A DNA stretch of 64,000 bases from an uncultured Clostridia bacterium. Lineage in GTDB: Bacteria > Bacillota > Clostridia > UBA1381. The notes beneath the pieces were generated by a model. That model saw only the letters and a list, made by a program, of their open reading frames with translations, was not told the DNA's origin and ran no database searches. Below are positions 17,304 to 24,886 of this stretch, piece by piece (within the stretch, counting starts at the first letter, position 1; every line of letters begins with the position of its first letter). The stretch is from the NCBI GenBank assembly GCA_934476075.1, contig CAKSNH010000015.1, forward strand, positions 3,469 through 67,468, written 5' to 3'. Position numbers and translations under genes: made by a program.

Positions 17304-17750
17304 TCACACATTCTGCCAATCCGCCGGATATGTTACATAGATAAACCGTGCATAATCGTCAACCGAAAATTTAATTTTTGAACCTTTCGGAATTAAAATC
17401 AATTCGCCCTTATTGGCGGTAACTCTGTCGCCGTCAATAATAATGCTGAGCGTACCCTCGATTACATAATCCACCTCATCATATGACAGCGTCCAGTCAA
17501 ATGCAGTCTTTGACATTTCCATAATTCCGCAGCCCAATCTCGGACTTTGCTCCAATGTAAACAAATCCTTTGTGTATACCCTGTCGCTCGCCACTCCGGT
17601 ATCGAGTCTGTTTGTTTCATTCACTCGTATACTCGGCACATTAACGCTGATAACACCATGTCTGCTGACGCTGCACCCGCAGTTACCACCGATTTTCTCC
17701 GCTATAATCTCACGAATAATCTTTTCCAAACTGTCCTTGTTTATATCCAT
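17304..17750 (-). CDS. eutQ: Ethanolamine utilization protein EutQ (cupin)
   Basis: A 148-residue protein. After a short N-terminal amphipathic helix (residues 1-20, MDINKDSLEKIIREIIAEKI) and a small Cys/Gly stretch comes a single cupin barrel, with YDEVDYVIEGTLSIIIDG and GELILIPKGSKIKF as its two conserved motifs. EutQ of Salmonella has been reported to have acetate kinase activity. If this holds here, it would turn the acetyl-phosphate made by PduL into acetate plus ATP. The protein is shorter than enterobacterial EutQ (about 230), lacking much of the N-terminal domain. The helix looks like a microcompartment targeting peptide. It is last in the operon, and its ATG shares one base with the eutH stop. 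Confidence 0.88.
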   Translation of the reverse strand: MDINKDSLEKIIREIIAEKIGGNCGCSVSRHGVISVNVPSIRVNETNRLDTGVASDRVYTKDLFTLEQSPRLGCGIMEMSKTAFDWTLSYDEVDYVIEGTLSIIIDGDRVTANKGELILIPKGSKIKFSVDDYARFIYVTYPADWQNV

Positions 17751-18844
17751 TATTTAACCCTTTCCTTTCCCAGCGTCTTGTTTGCGATAAAAATCGCCAC
17801 GCAAACCGCCGTAATACCGCCGACCAATTTTCCCACTATCATAGGCAAAATCATTTCTGAATTAAATCCCGCCGTAAAACCGAGATGGTCACCGAATACA
17901 AATGCCGCCGACACCGCAAACGCAACATTTAAAATTTTGCCTCTGTTGTCCATATCTTTCATCATATCGAACATCGGTATACTGTTCGCCAGACTCGCCA
18001 CCATACCTGCCGCCGCAACATCGTTCATGCCCAATAATTTGCCGAGTTTCATAAGCGGTGTTCTAAACACCTTTGTGATAACATACACAAGCGGAAATGC
18101 ACCCGCAAGCACAATCGCAATATCCGCCACTATTTCAAATCCCTCGCTTATCGGGTTCATGCCCTTTATGATAACTATGCCCGTCAGCTGCTCGATTATT
18201 CCCAATATCAGACCGAATGTAATAACCGCCACTATAAACCGTCCAAACCATGTAAACCCGATTATCATGCCTTTTTGGAATTTCCACAGTCCCAACGCTA
18301 TCAAAACCGCAAAAATTATAATAGGTATAAGGTTTCTCAATACGGTCAGTATCGGAAATCCCGCAACAAGACCGCCGACAAACGCACCTATCGGAATTGT
18401 TATAACTCCGGCTAATACTCCCGTTGCGAAATATCCTCTGTCGCTGTCCTTTATTATTCCAAGTCCAACAGGAATTGTAAAAACCACAGTCGCTCCTAAC
18501 ATAGCTCCAATTATAAGTCCGCCGAAAGCACCCATCTGCTCATCTGCCGCCAAAGCCTTTGCAAGGGTTGCACCGCCCATATCATTTGCAAGGATTGAAC
18601 CGGCAAACATAGCCGGGTCCGCCCCCAAAAATCCAAACAGCGGAACTACAACGGGTTTGAGCACATTGGCAATAACAGGTGCTAACGCTATGATGCCCAC
18701 CATAGACAATGACAGTGCACCGATTGATATAATACCTTCTTCAAATTTTTCGCCCAGACCAAATCTGTTTCCGATAATTCTGTCCAACGCACCCAATGCG
18801 GCAAATATCACCATAATGTATACGATAATTTCATTAATACTCAT
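17750..18844 (-). CDS. eutH: Ethanolamine transporter EutH
   Basis: A 364-residue integral membrane protein with about ten hydrophobic segments, starting MSINEIIVYIMVIFAALGAL. Blocks such as DRIIGNRFGLGEKFEEGI, FAGSILANDMGGATLAKAL and VASLANSIPMFDMMKDM are characteristic of EutH, which takes up ethanolamine when the external supply is low or the pH is acidic. ATG 18844 is chosen because it overlaps the eutN stop in the ATGA arrangement and matches the family start. The opposite strand has a very long stop-free frame here, a composition effect rather than a gene. Confidence 0.95.
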   Translation of the reverse strand: MSINEIIVYIMVIFAALGALDRIIGNRFGLGEKFEEGIISIGALSLSMVGIIALAPVIANVLKPVVVPLFGFLGADPAMFAGSILANDMGGATLAKALAADEQMGAFGGLIIGAMLGATVVFTIPVGLGIIKDSDRGYFATGVLAGVITIPIGAFVGGLVAGFPILTVLRNLIPIIIFAVLIALGLWKFQKGMIIGFTWFGRFIVAVITFGLILGIIEQLTGIVIIKGMNPISEGFEIVADIAIVLAGAFPLVYVITKVFRTPLMKLGKLLGMNDVAAAGMVASLANSIPMFDMMKDMDNRGKILNVAFAVSAAFVFGDHLGFTAGFNSEMILPMIVGKLVGGITAVCVAIFIANKTLGKERVK

Positions 18845-19086
18845 ACATTTTCTCCTTCTGTCCAATCTATAATACCGATAATTGCTGCATCAACAGGTGC
18901 ATTTCCGGCAGTCATTCTCGCCGCCGAACCTGTGCTGACTATAACTTCATCGCCGATACCCGCACCTATTTTATCTATTGCAACAATTCTGTTTTTGCGG
19001 CACTCCACAACCAATAATTTAAAACCGCTGAGCATTTCGTCTTTTTTGGTCGCCCAAACACTTTCCACAACCTTGCCTATCAGCAC
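18841..19086 (-). CDS. eutN: Microcompartment vertex protein EutN/CcmL family
   Basis: An 81-residue protein forming pentamers that cap the vertices of the microcompartment shell. MLIGKVVESVWATKKDEML and the segment DKIGAGIGDEVIVSTGSAAR with the following PVDAAIIGIID are the family signatures of the OB-like barrel. Length is typical (about 85-95). It overlaps eutH by 4 nt and lies 4 nt after the preceding gene, so it sits within the polycistronic mRNA. It is the only vertex-type protein in the operon. Confidence 0.94.
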   Translation of the reverse strand: MLIGKVVESVWATKKDEMLSGFKLLVVECRKNRIVAIDKIGAGIGDEVIVSTGSAARMTAGNAPVDAAIIGIIDWTEGENV

Positions 19087-19090
19087 ATTT

Positions 19091-19588
19091 TCACCGCCTT
19101 ACCGCCGTCATATTATTCTCAATCAAGCAATCCTGTGCAAGCGGAGTTATAATAGTGTTTTTATCACATATTACAGTATCCGCACCCAAATTTTTTTGCA
19201 GTAAAATATCCTCTCTCGTTAGAATTTTTATGTCCCCGATTATATCCGCACCATACTCCTTTATTTTTCTTAAACACCTCGAATAGTGCAGATACAGCGG
19301 ACTTTTCCTGTCGTATTTCAAAAACTCAATGCCGTCTTTTATCACATACACTTTCTTCCTTTTCAAAAGCATATCAAGAACGATTTTTTCATCAGTTCCG
19401 CCCGAACCCTGTGCAAGATTTCCGAGCAGAGTGTTGCTTAGCTCCCGTATTATCACACATTCAAAATCATGCCCGACAATCAGAAACCGCTTTTCAAAAT
19501 CGCTCGTTTTACTGCCTATCGCAAACGCTTTTTTTATATTCAGCCGTTTTAACAATTCTGATATTATCTCATCAATCAATTCGGTCAT
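19091..19588 (-). CDS. Eut operon protein of TIGR02536 type
   Basis: A 165-residue soluble protein found next to microcompartment genes in Firmicutes (TIGR02536-like). The N-terminus MTELIDEIISELLKRLNIKK is an amphipathic helix of the sort that targets proteins to microcompartments. The C-terminal block DTVICDKNTIITPLAQD resembles the segment near the start of EutT (GKDQIITPSARSYL), suggesting a shared small domain. The middle (VIKDGIEFLKY and RSPLYLHYSRCLRKI regions) has no motif I can assign. It overlaps pduL by 4 nt. One copy of the GGGACAYAAAAA repeat lies at 19225-19237. Role in ethanolamine breakdown unknown. Confidence 0.72.
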   Translation of the reverse strand: MTELIDEIISELLKRLNIKKAFAIGSKTSDFEKRFLIVGHDFECVIIRELSNTLLGNLAQGSGGTDEKIVLDMLLKRKKVYVIKDGIEFLKYDRKSPLYLHYSRCLRKIKEYGADIIGDIKILTREDILLQKNLGADTVICDKNTIITPLAQDCLIENNMTAVRR

Positions 19589-20193
19589 TTTATCAAAAGT
19601 CCCAGCATACCGCCCGAAAATCCGCAGGCGTTCGCCTCATCATAATCGATATGTGCGAATGTGGCAAAATTACGGCTCACTCTTACCACCGTTTCGTTGA
19701 ACGTCACACTTCTTTCTCCGAATACTTTCATTTTCACTTTCTCGCCGTCACTGATATTAAAGCGTTTTGCATCTTCCTCGCTCATATGGATATGCCTTTT
19801 TGCGACTATCACGCCTTGATTTTTGTGAATTGTTCTTCCGCCGAACGATATACCTATTCCGGGGGTGTTTTTTATGTCCCCACTCAGTCTGACAGGTGAT
19901 TTTACCCCTAACATTCTTGCGTCTGTCAGGGATATTTCAACCTGTGTTTCGGGGCGTTCCGGTCCTAAAACCACAACGTTGTCTATACTTCCCTTTTCGC
20001 CTATCAGCTTTACACGTTCCTTGCAGGCAAACTGCCCCGGCTGTGACAATGGTTTTACGGGTGTAAGCTGATAATTTTCGCCGAACAGATAATCCACATC
20101 GGCTCTGCACAAATGGACGTGCCGTCCCGACGCTTCAACCTGTATAAACAGTCTTTTTATAATCTCCTCAGTTAATTTATCCGCTATACTCAT
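19585..20193 (-). CDS. pduL: Phosphate propanoyl/acetyltransferase PduL (EutD role)
   Basis: A 202-residue PduL-type phosphotransacylase that exchanges CoA on acetyl-CoA for phosphate, giving acetyl-phosphate and recycling CoA inside the shell. It is unrelated in fold to the classical Pta. Both zinc sites are visible: SGRHVHLC near residue 22 and AKRHIHMSEEDA near 130. The N-terminal helix MSIADKLTEEIIKRLFIQ is suited to targeting the enzyme to the microcompartment lumen. The protein overlaps both neighbours by 4 nt (eutT upstream, TIGR02536-type gene downstream). It takes the place of the Pta-like EutD of enterobacteria. Confidence 0.94.
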   Translation of the reverse strand: MSIADKLTEEIIKRLFIQVEASGRHVHLCRADVDYLFGENYQLTPVKPLSQPGQFACKERVKLIGEKGSIDNVVVLGPERPETQVEISLTDARMLGVKSPVRLSGDIKNTPGIGISFGGRTIHKNQGVIVAKRHIHMSEEDAKRFNISDGEKVKMKVFGERSVTFNETVVRVSRNFATFAHIDYDEANACGFSGGMLGLLIK

Positions 20194-20921
20194 ATCCCGT
20201 TACCTCGTGCTTTTTCTCCGTATTCGCCCTTTAAGCATTTGAACATCATTATCCAAAAAAGCGAAGACAATCTGTTGAGTGCCTTTATTATATCTTCTCT
20301 GCCGCATCTGCCGTATTCGTCGCTGAATGCGTCATATGCCGTCAATTCGGTTTTTCTGGTCAACGCACGCAGTCCGTTTAATTCGGCAACCGTTCTGCCG
20401 TGCTTGTATGTCGGCAGAAAATGGCTTATACCGTAATATTTTGACGGGTGATGGGAATATTCTCTCAGCATGGGTGCGTCAAATTCCAGCACCTTAAATT
20501 CGCCGACAGGCTCACCCGACACCTCACATCTCAATAAATTCCTCACAAACCTTATTATTTCCTCCAAATCGCCGATAAATTTTGCATTATCCGCTCTTGT
20601 CTGGACTTTTATTATCTCCGACTCCAAAGTATCTATCGCACCGCGGAATTTTATTCTGGGGTGATTTTTAAAAACCAGCGTATTCCCACGCAGATGCGTC
20701 ATATGCTCAGGTTTTTCGTCAAGCACCGCACCGAATAATGTCGTGTACACTTCCGAATTGTTTCCTTGTTTTTCGCTTTTGCTTTTTATCGCAACATTAT
20801 GCTCTGTGAGATATGACCTTGCCGACGGGGTTATAATCTGGTCTTTGCCCAGAAATATCTCCTTTTGCATACTCTCCGACATAAGCATTTTGCGGACATC
20901 TTCTTCTGTTATAATCGACAT
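20190..20921 (-). CDS. eutT: Ethanolamine utilization cobalamin adenosyltransferase EutT
   Basis: A 243-residue corrinoid adenosyltransferase supplying adenosylcobalamin to ethanolamine ammonia-lyase. The N-terminal part contains GKDQIITPSARSYLTEHN, the centre NHPRIKFRGAIDTLES, and the C-terminal helices end with LSSLFWIMMFKCL, all matching the EutT family. The CCxxC metal motif known from Salmonella EutT is absent; only single cysteines occur, so this may be the metal-independent type. ATG 20921 (MSIITEEDV) is preferred to an in-frame start seven codons upstream because it matches the family start. eutM ends 32 nt upstream. Confidence 0.9.
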   Translation of the reverse strand: MSIITEEDVRKMLMSESMQKEIFLGKDQIITPSARSYLTEHNVAIKSKSEKQGNNSEVYTTLFGAVLDEKPEHMTHLRGNTLVFKNHPRIKFRGAIDTLESEIIKVQTRADNAKFIGDLEEIIRFVRNLLRCEVSGEPVGEFKVLEFDAPMLREYSHHPSKYYGISHFLPTYKHGRTVAELNGLRALTRKTELTAYDAFSDEYGRCGREDIIKALNRLSSLFWIMMFKCLKGEYGEKARGNGI

Positions 20922-20953
20922 ATAATCAATCCTTTCTTTCAATTAATGCCGAT

Positions 20954-21241
20954 TTATTCCTTGATATTGTTCGGTAAAATAGTATCAACATCGGAATGCG
21001 GACGAGGAATAACGTGCACCGCAATAAGCTCGCCCACTCTTTCCGCAGCCGACGCACCTGCATCTGTCGCCGCTTTCACCGCACCGACATCACCTCTGAC
21101 CATAACGGTAACCAATCCCGAACCAATCTGTTCCTTGCCCACCAAGGTTACGTTTGCCGCTTTTACCATTGCGTCCGCCGCCTCGATAGCACCTACCAAT
21201 CCTTTTGTTTCAATCATACCCAATGCGTTTGTGTTTGCCAT
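20954..21241 (-). CDS. eutM: Microcompartment shell hexamer EutM/PduA type
   Basis: A 95-residue single BMC-domain protein, the main tile of the shell. ALGMIETKGLVGAIEAADAM, the pore-loop region KEQIGSGLVTVMVRGDVGAV and the C-terminal VIPRPHSDVDTILP are signature segments. KIGSGLV-type pore residues (here QIGSGLV) line the central pore for small metabolites. Length and sequence are typical of EutM/PduA. It lies between eutE (13 nt upstream) and eutT. Shell proteins are needed in high amounts, but no internal promoter is obvious. Confidence 0.95.
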   Translation of the reverse strand: MANTNALGMIETKGLVGAIEAADAMVKAANVTLVGKEQIGSGLVTVMVRGDVGAVKAATDAGASAAERVGELIAVHVIPRPHSDVDTILPNNIKE

Positions 21242-21254
21242 AATAAATTACCTC

Positions 21255-22712
21255 CTACATTAATTTTTCCAATATTTTTTTAACAATTTCCTCAACGGTA
21301 TTCTCATCTAAACCGTCAATTTTTTGTGTCCCCATGACACTTGTATTTTTTCTCAAATCATCTAATTCCTTTACACCATATGCCACACGTTTGATATTAA
21401 TTACATCAAGCGGCCCTATATTGTTGGACGACGAGCTTCCGCCCACCGCACCGCACCCGAGCGTCAATGCCGGGAACAGATTTGTTGTCGCTCCCACACC
21501 TCCGAGTGCCGACGGTGTATTAACCATAATTCTCGAAACAGGTACACCCAGTGCAAATTTCTTCACTAATTCCTCATCATTCGCATGGATTGCAAATGTG
21601 TGTCCCGCACCCTCAAACTCCAAAATTTCCGCACAGCGTTTTAACACACTGTCAACATCATTTTCAACATAGAATGCAAGTATGGGTGCAAGCTTTTCAT
21701 GCGAATACGGTGCGTCCAAACCGACTCTGCTCTCATGGGCAATCAATACTGACGTATTTTTCGGCACACTGCTTATATTTGCAAGCTGTGCTATGCGGTA
21801 CGCACTTTTTCCCACTATCGCCGGATTCATCGTACCGTTTGCCCTTAAAATGAATTTGCCGAGTCTTTCGGTTTCCTCGCCCGATAATATATATGCACCC
21901 TGTTTTTTCAGCTCGTCAAGCACTTTGCTTTCCATACATTTTTCAACCACAACAGACTGTTCCGATGCACATATAGTTCCATTGTCGAATGTTTTCGAGT
22001 CTATAATTCTTTTCACCGCCATATGCACATCTGCACTCTTGTCGATAAATGCCGGTCCGTTTCCTGCACCCACACCGATAGCCGGTGTACCCGATGAATA
22101 TGCCGATTTTACCATTGCCGCACCGCCTGTTGCCAAAATAAGCGATGTCAATTCATGCTTCATAAGCTCATTAATAGCCGGCATTGTAGGTATCGTCAGT
22201 GCGGATATTGCACCTTGCGGACAGCCGGCTTTTTCCGCCGCACTGCTTATTATTTTCACCGTTTCCAATATACATTTTTTCGCTCCGGGGTGCGGAGAAA
22301 ATACTATTGAATTACCGCCTTTAATCGCAATAATCGCCTTATACATCACTGTTGAAGTCGGATTTGTTGACGGCACAATCCCCGCAATCACACCCACGCC
22401 CGTACCTATATCAATGGTTTTATGCTCTCTGTCCTCCGCAATTATTCCGACTGTTTTTATGTCCCTAACTGCATTATATACCGACATAGAACCGAATGTG
22501 TTTTTTATAACTTTGTCTTCCCACTTGCCGAATCCCGTTTCATCGCAAGCCATTTTTGCAAGCATTTCGGCATTGTTATACCCTGCCTCCGCAATAGCTT
22601 TTACAATATCGTCAATTTGTTTCTGATTAAATTTTGCAAGTATTTTCTGTGCGTCGTGTGCCTGTTTTAAGAGTGTTCTCACCTCTTGTATTGACTCCAA
22701 ATCTTTATCCAC
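21255..22712 (-). CDS. eutE: Acetaldehyde dehydrogenase (CoA-acetylating) EutE
   Basis: A 485-residue aldehyde dehydrogenase-fold enzyme converting acetaldehyde, CoA and NAD to acetyl-CoA and NADH in the microcompartment. VGVIAGIVPSTNPTST, the nucleotide-binding ATGGAAMVKSAYSSG and the catalytic cysteine in FDNGTICASEQSVVV (near 260) are present. The GTG at 22712 is taken as start: AGGAAGGAG precedes it at 7 bases, family members begin with the same VDKDLESIQE, and it leaves one base after the upstream stop. An amphipathic helix at the C-terminus (GLDENTVEEIVKKILEKLM) looks like a targeting peptide. Two copies of the GGGACAYAAAAA repeat lie within the gene, one in the linker before that helix. 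Confidence 0.95.
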   Translation of the reverse strand: MDKDLESIQEVRTLLKQAHDAQKILAKFNQKQIDDIVKAIAEAGYNNAEMLAKMACDETGFGKWEDKVIKNTFGSMSVYNAVRDIKTVGIIAEDREHKTIDIGTGVGVIAGIVPSTNPTSTVMYKAIIAIKGGNSIVFSPHPGAKKCILETVKIISSAAEKAGCPQGAISALTIPTMPAINELMKHELTSLILATGGAAMVKSAYSSGTPAIGVGAGNGPAFIDKSADVHMAVKRIIDSKTFDNGTICASEQSVVVEKCMESKVLDELKKQGAYILSGEETERLGKFILRANGTMNPAIVGKSAYRIAQLANISSVPKNTSVLIAHESRVGLDAPYSHEKLAPILAFYVENDVDSVLKRCAEILEFEGAGHTFAIHANDEELVKKFALGVPVSRIMVNTPSALGGVGATTNLFPALTLGCGAVGGSSSSNNIGPLDVINIKRVAYGVKELDDLRKNTSVMGTQKIDGLDENTVEEIVKKILEKLM

Positions 22713-22713
22713 C

Positions 22714-23280
22714 TTACTGCTCCTTCCTGTTTTCCACAATCATTTGTATCAAATCGCTTTTGTTTGCATATTTCACATTGTCATTGTCCATACCCATATT
22801 TATCGCTATACTTCTAAGCTCCGAATTGGTTTTGCCTTTAAGCTCCTGTTCGGGTGTCTTTCCGGCTATTGCCTCAACATATGTCACCGCCGCAATCGGA
22901 CTTGTTGACAAATCCGCACCATACACATTTTTTACTTTTTCACTTTTTTTATCTTCTGTCTTGCTCTGCTGTATACTCATATTTCTGTCGCCTTCTTTTT
23001 GTGTCCCCGATGTATTCTTTCCTATAATATTTTTAAGTGTGTCATCGGCACTCGGTATCACATGAACAGAACGTATTTTTCCGATTTTTTCAGCCGCCAG
23101 CTTACCGCTTTCCACCGCTGATTTTATCGCACTCACGTCACCGCTGAAAATGACCGTCACAATACCGCTCCCGACCTTTACAGAATCAACCATGCCGACA
23201 TTTGCCGCTTTCAGTGCCGCATCTGCCGCCTCAACCGCCGTCACAAAGCCTATTACTTCTATAAGTCCCAAAGCCTCCAT
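22714..23280 (-). CDS. BMC shell protein with C-terminal Rho_N/SAP-like extension (EutK-like)
   Basis: A 188-residue protein. Residues 1-90 are a BMC domain (EALGLIEVIGFVTAVEAADA, then VKVGSGIVTVIFSGDVSAIK and VHVIPSADDTL). Residues about 95-140 are a polar Lys/Gln/Ser-rich linker. Residues about 145-188 (KGKTNSELRSIAINMGM followed by YANKSDLIQMIVENR) resemble the small helical Rho N-terminal/SAP fold that binds nucleic acid in other proteins. Enterobacterial EutK likewise joins a BMC domain to a helix-turn-helix-type domain, so a EutK-like role is plausible, but the C-terminal domain looks different. It lies between eutL (15 nt) and eutE (1 nt). Confidence 0.75.
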   Translation of the reverse strand: MEALGLIEVIGFVTAVEAADAALKAANVGMVDSVKVGSGIVTVIFSGDVSAIKSAVESGKLAAEKIGKIRSVHVIPSADDTLKNIIGKNTSGTQKEGDRNMSIQQSKTEDKKSEKVKNVYGADLSTSPIAAVTYVEAIAGKTPEQELKGKTNSELRSIAINMGMDNDNVKYANKSDLIQMIVENRKEQ

Positions 23281-23295
23281 TAATCATCACCCCAA

Positions 23296-23952
23296 TCAAA
23301 TATATTCCTGTGGGTTCTCGGCTATCATCTTCACTGTTTCCGCAAAAGCATTGCACGCCGCACGGCACGCAGACTGTGTACCCGTAAGCAGTCCACCGCC
23401 GAAGTTCGTTTCCGACGGCGGTGCAAAAAATTCCACCAAATCCACATCTGCCGCCTTCATCGCCGCATCAAGTCCGTATATCGATTCAAGCGGCGGTGCA
23501 ATCAAATATGCCAGTGCCTCGCCCTCTTTTATCCCGGCTACACTTGACAGATACGAGCCTGTTCGGGACACCGTATGTGCATAATAGACTATGGAATTAT
23601 CATCATTTGCACTCACAAAGCCTGCCCCGTCTTTAATAAAATTGACCGCCGCATTAAGTCCGCTCGTCACCTCGGACGGACTTGCTCCGGCTATAATTCC
23701 AATCACTTCACCGGCAAGTTTTGTGGACGCATTCCCCGCTCCCGCATACATAGAACGTGCATACACAACCTCGACATCTGACGCTTTTGTCGCCTCGTCC
23801 AAAGCCGTATATGTCACATCATCGCAATCGGTTGTGATAATGCCGAGGCTTTTATGGTTCGGCTTTAAATCAAGCTTTTTCGCCAATCCGCCGCTTACAT
23901 TTGAAATCAGTCTGATTCCCAATATTTTAACAGGAATTTTTTCATTCTTCAT
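23296..23952 (-). CDS. eutL: Microcompartment shell trimer EutL
   Basis: A 218-residue tandem-BMC protein forming pseudo-hexameric trimers with a gated pore. KILGIRLISNVSGGLAKKL, IGIIAGASPSEVTSGLNA, AFAETVKMIAENPQEY and the central SRTGSYLSSVAGI region match EutL throughout, and the length agrees with the family (about 217). ATG 23952 (MKNEKIPV) is preferred over an in-frame start seven codons upstream because GGAAAGGG lies directly before it. It is followed by the BMC/extension protein, so two shell genes stand together ahead of eutE. Confidence 0.95.
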   Translation of the reverse strand: MKNEKIPVKILGIRLISNVSGGLAKKLDLKPNHKSLGIITTDCDDVTYTALDEATKASDVEVVYARSMYAGAGNASTKLAGEVIGIIAGASPSEVTSGLNAAVNFIKDGAGFVSANDDNSIVYYAHTVSRTGSYLSSVAGIKEGEALAYLIAPPLESIYGLDAAMKAADVDLVEFFAPPSETNFGGGLLTGTQSACRAACNAFAETVKMIAENPQEYI

Positions 23953-23973
23953 TTTCTCCCTTTCCTTTCGCAA

Positions 23974-24867
23974 TTATCTGTTTAAATCAATACCCGATGC
24001 TTTTTGGTCAAGCATTTTCTTGATTAATTCCGCAGCATGAGCACCCGCCTCAACAGGAGTTGTACCGCCCTTGTGGATATTTGATATAACCGTCCTTTTC
24101 GCCTCTGCTATGCCATGTCTTGGCTTATATGTGATATATGCCGACATCGATTCTGCCGTAACCAATCCGGGACGCTCGCCCACAAGCATACATATCACTT
24201 CCGCTCCCGTTGCCTGACCTATATCGTCCATCGCACCCACTCGTGCATATTTGATAAACAAAATCTCGCCTATATCTATGCCGTACATTTTCAACCCCTG
24301 TTTTATCGCCGGAATAGTATCCTCCACATTTGCCTCAATCGCCGCCGAGGATAAGCCGTCACCGACAACAATCAATACTTTCGGATTTGTTCCGCAGGTC
24401 TTTTTGATGATTTCCAATGCCTCTGGCGAAAATCTTCTTCCCAAATCGGGACGTGTGATATATTCGTCCTTATCCTTGCACAATGTTTTTACAAATACAA
24501 AATTGTTCTTTTTTATAAATTCCTCGTCAACATCGGAAAATACCGAATCCTGTGCCGCCGCATGGTCCGCACGCACTCTGAGCATTGTTATTGTCTTATA
24601 TCTTGCTCCTGCTCTGCCTATTCCCAATCTTGCCGGTGTTTTTGACTTCATATCCAAATACTGTTCTTTGTCAACTGCATCATCAACCAAAAACTGTTTC
24701 TTTAAATCTATCTCTGTCACATCATCAATACAGCCGTCTGATAGTATTTCCGTTTCGCCGGCGACAGTTTTTGTGTCCCTGCTATTTTTTATGTCCCCAC
24801 CGTTTTTTCCGTCCACCATTTCTGCAATAAGTCTTTCGACCATACCTTTTAATTCAACTTCATTCAT
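23974..24867 (-). CDS. eutC: Ethanolamine ammonia-lyase small subunit
   Basis: A 297-residue light chain of the adenosylcobalamin-dependent lyase that splits ethanolamine to acetaldehyde and ammonia. GIGRAGARYKTITMLRVRADHAAAQDSV, VVGDGLSSAAIEANV and CMLVGERPGLVTAESMSAY (in parts) are typical and include cobalamin-contacting residues. The first 20 residues (NEVELKGMVERLIAEMV) form an amphipathic targeting helix, followed by a polar linker of about 40 residues. That linker carries two adjacent copies of the GGGACAYAAAAA repeat at 24768-24798. eutB ends 19 nt upstream. Confidence 0.95.
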   Translation of the reverse strand: MNEVELKGMVERLIAEMVDGKNGGDIKNSRDTKTVAGETEILSDGCIDDVTEIDLKKQFLVDDAVDKEQYLDMKSKTPARLGIGRAGARYKTITMLRVRADHAAAQDSVFSDVDEEFIKKNNFVFVKTLCKDKDEYITRPDLGRRFSPEALEIIKKTCGTNPKVLIVVGDGLSSAAIEANVEDTIPAIKQGLKMYGIDIGEILFIKYARVGAMDDIGQATGAEVICMLVGERPGLVTAESMSAYITYKPRHGIAEAKRTVISNIHKGGTTPVEAGAHAAELIKKMLDQKASGIDLNR

Positions 24868-24886
24868 TTTCTATCCCTTCTTTCTG

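Noticed and set aside
17547..18872. Open frame of about 440 codons on the plus strand opposite eutH
   Set aside because: It is fully antisense to a clear eutH, lacks a ribosome binding site and recognisable motifs; an effect of codon composition.
21682..22626. Open frame of about 314 codons opposite eutE
   Set aside because: Antisense to a conserved enzyme with all motifs in place; low-complexity Ser/Ala/Pro-rich product.
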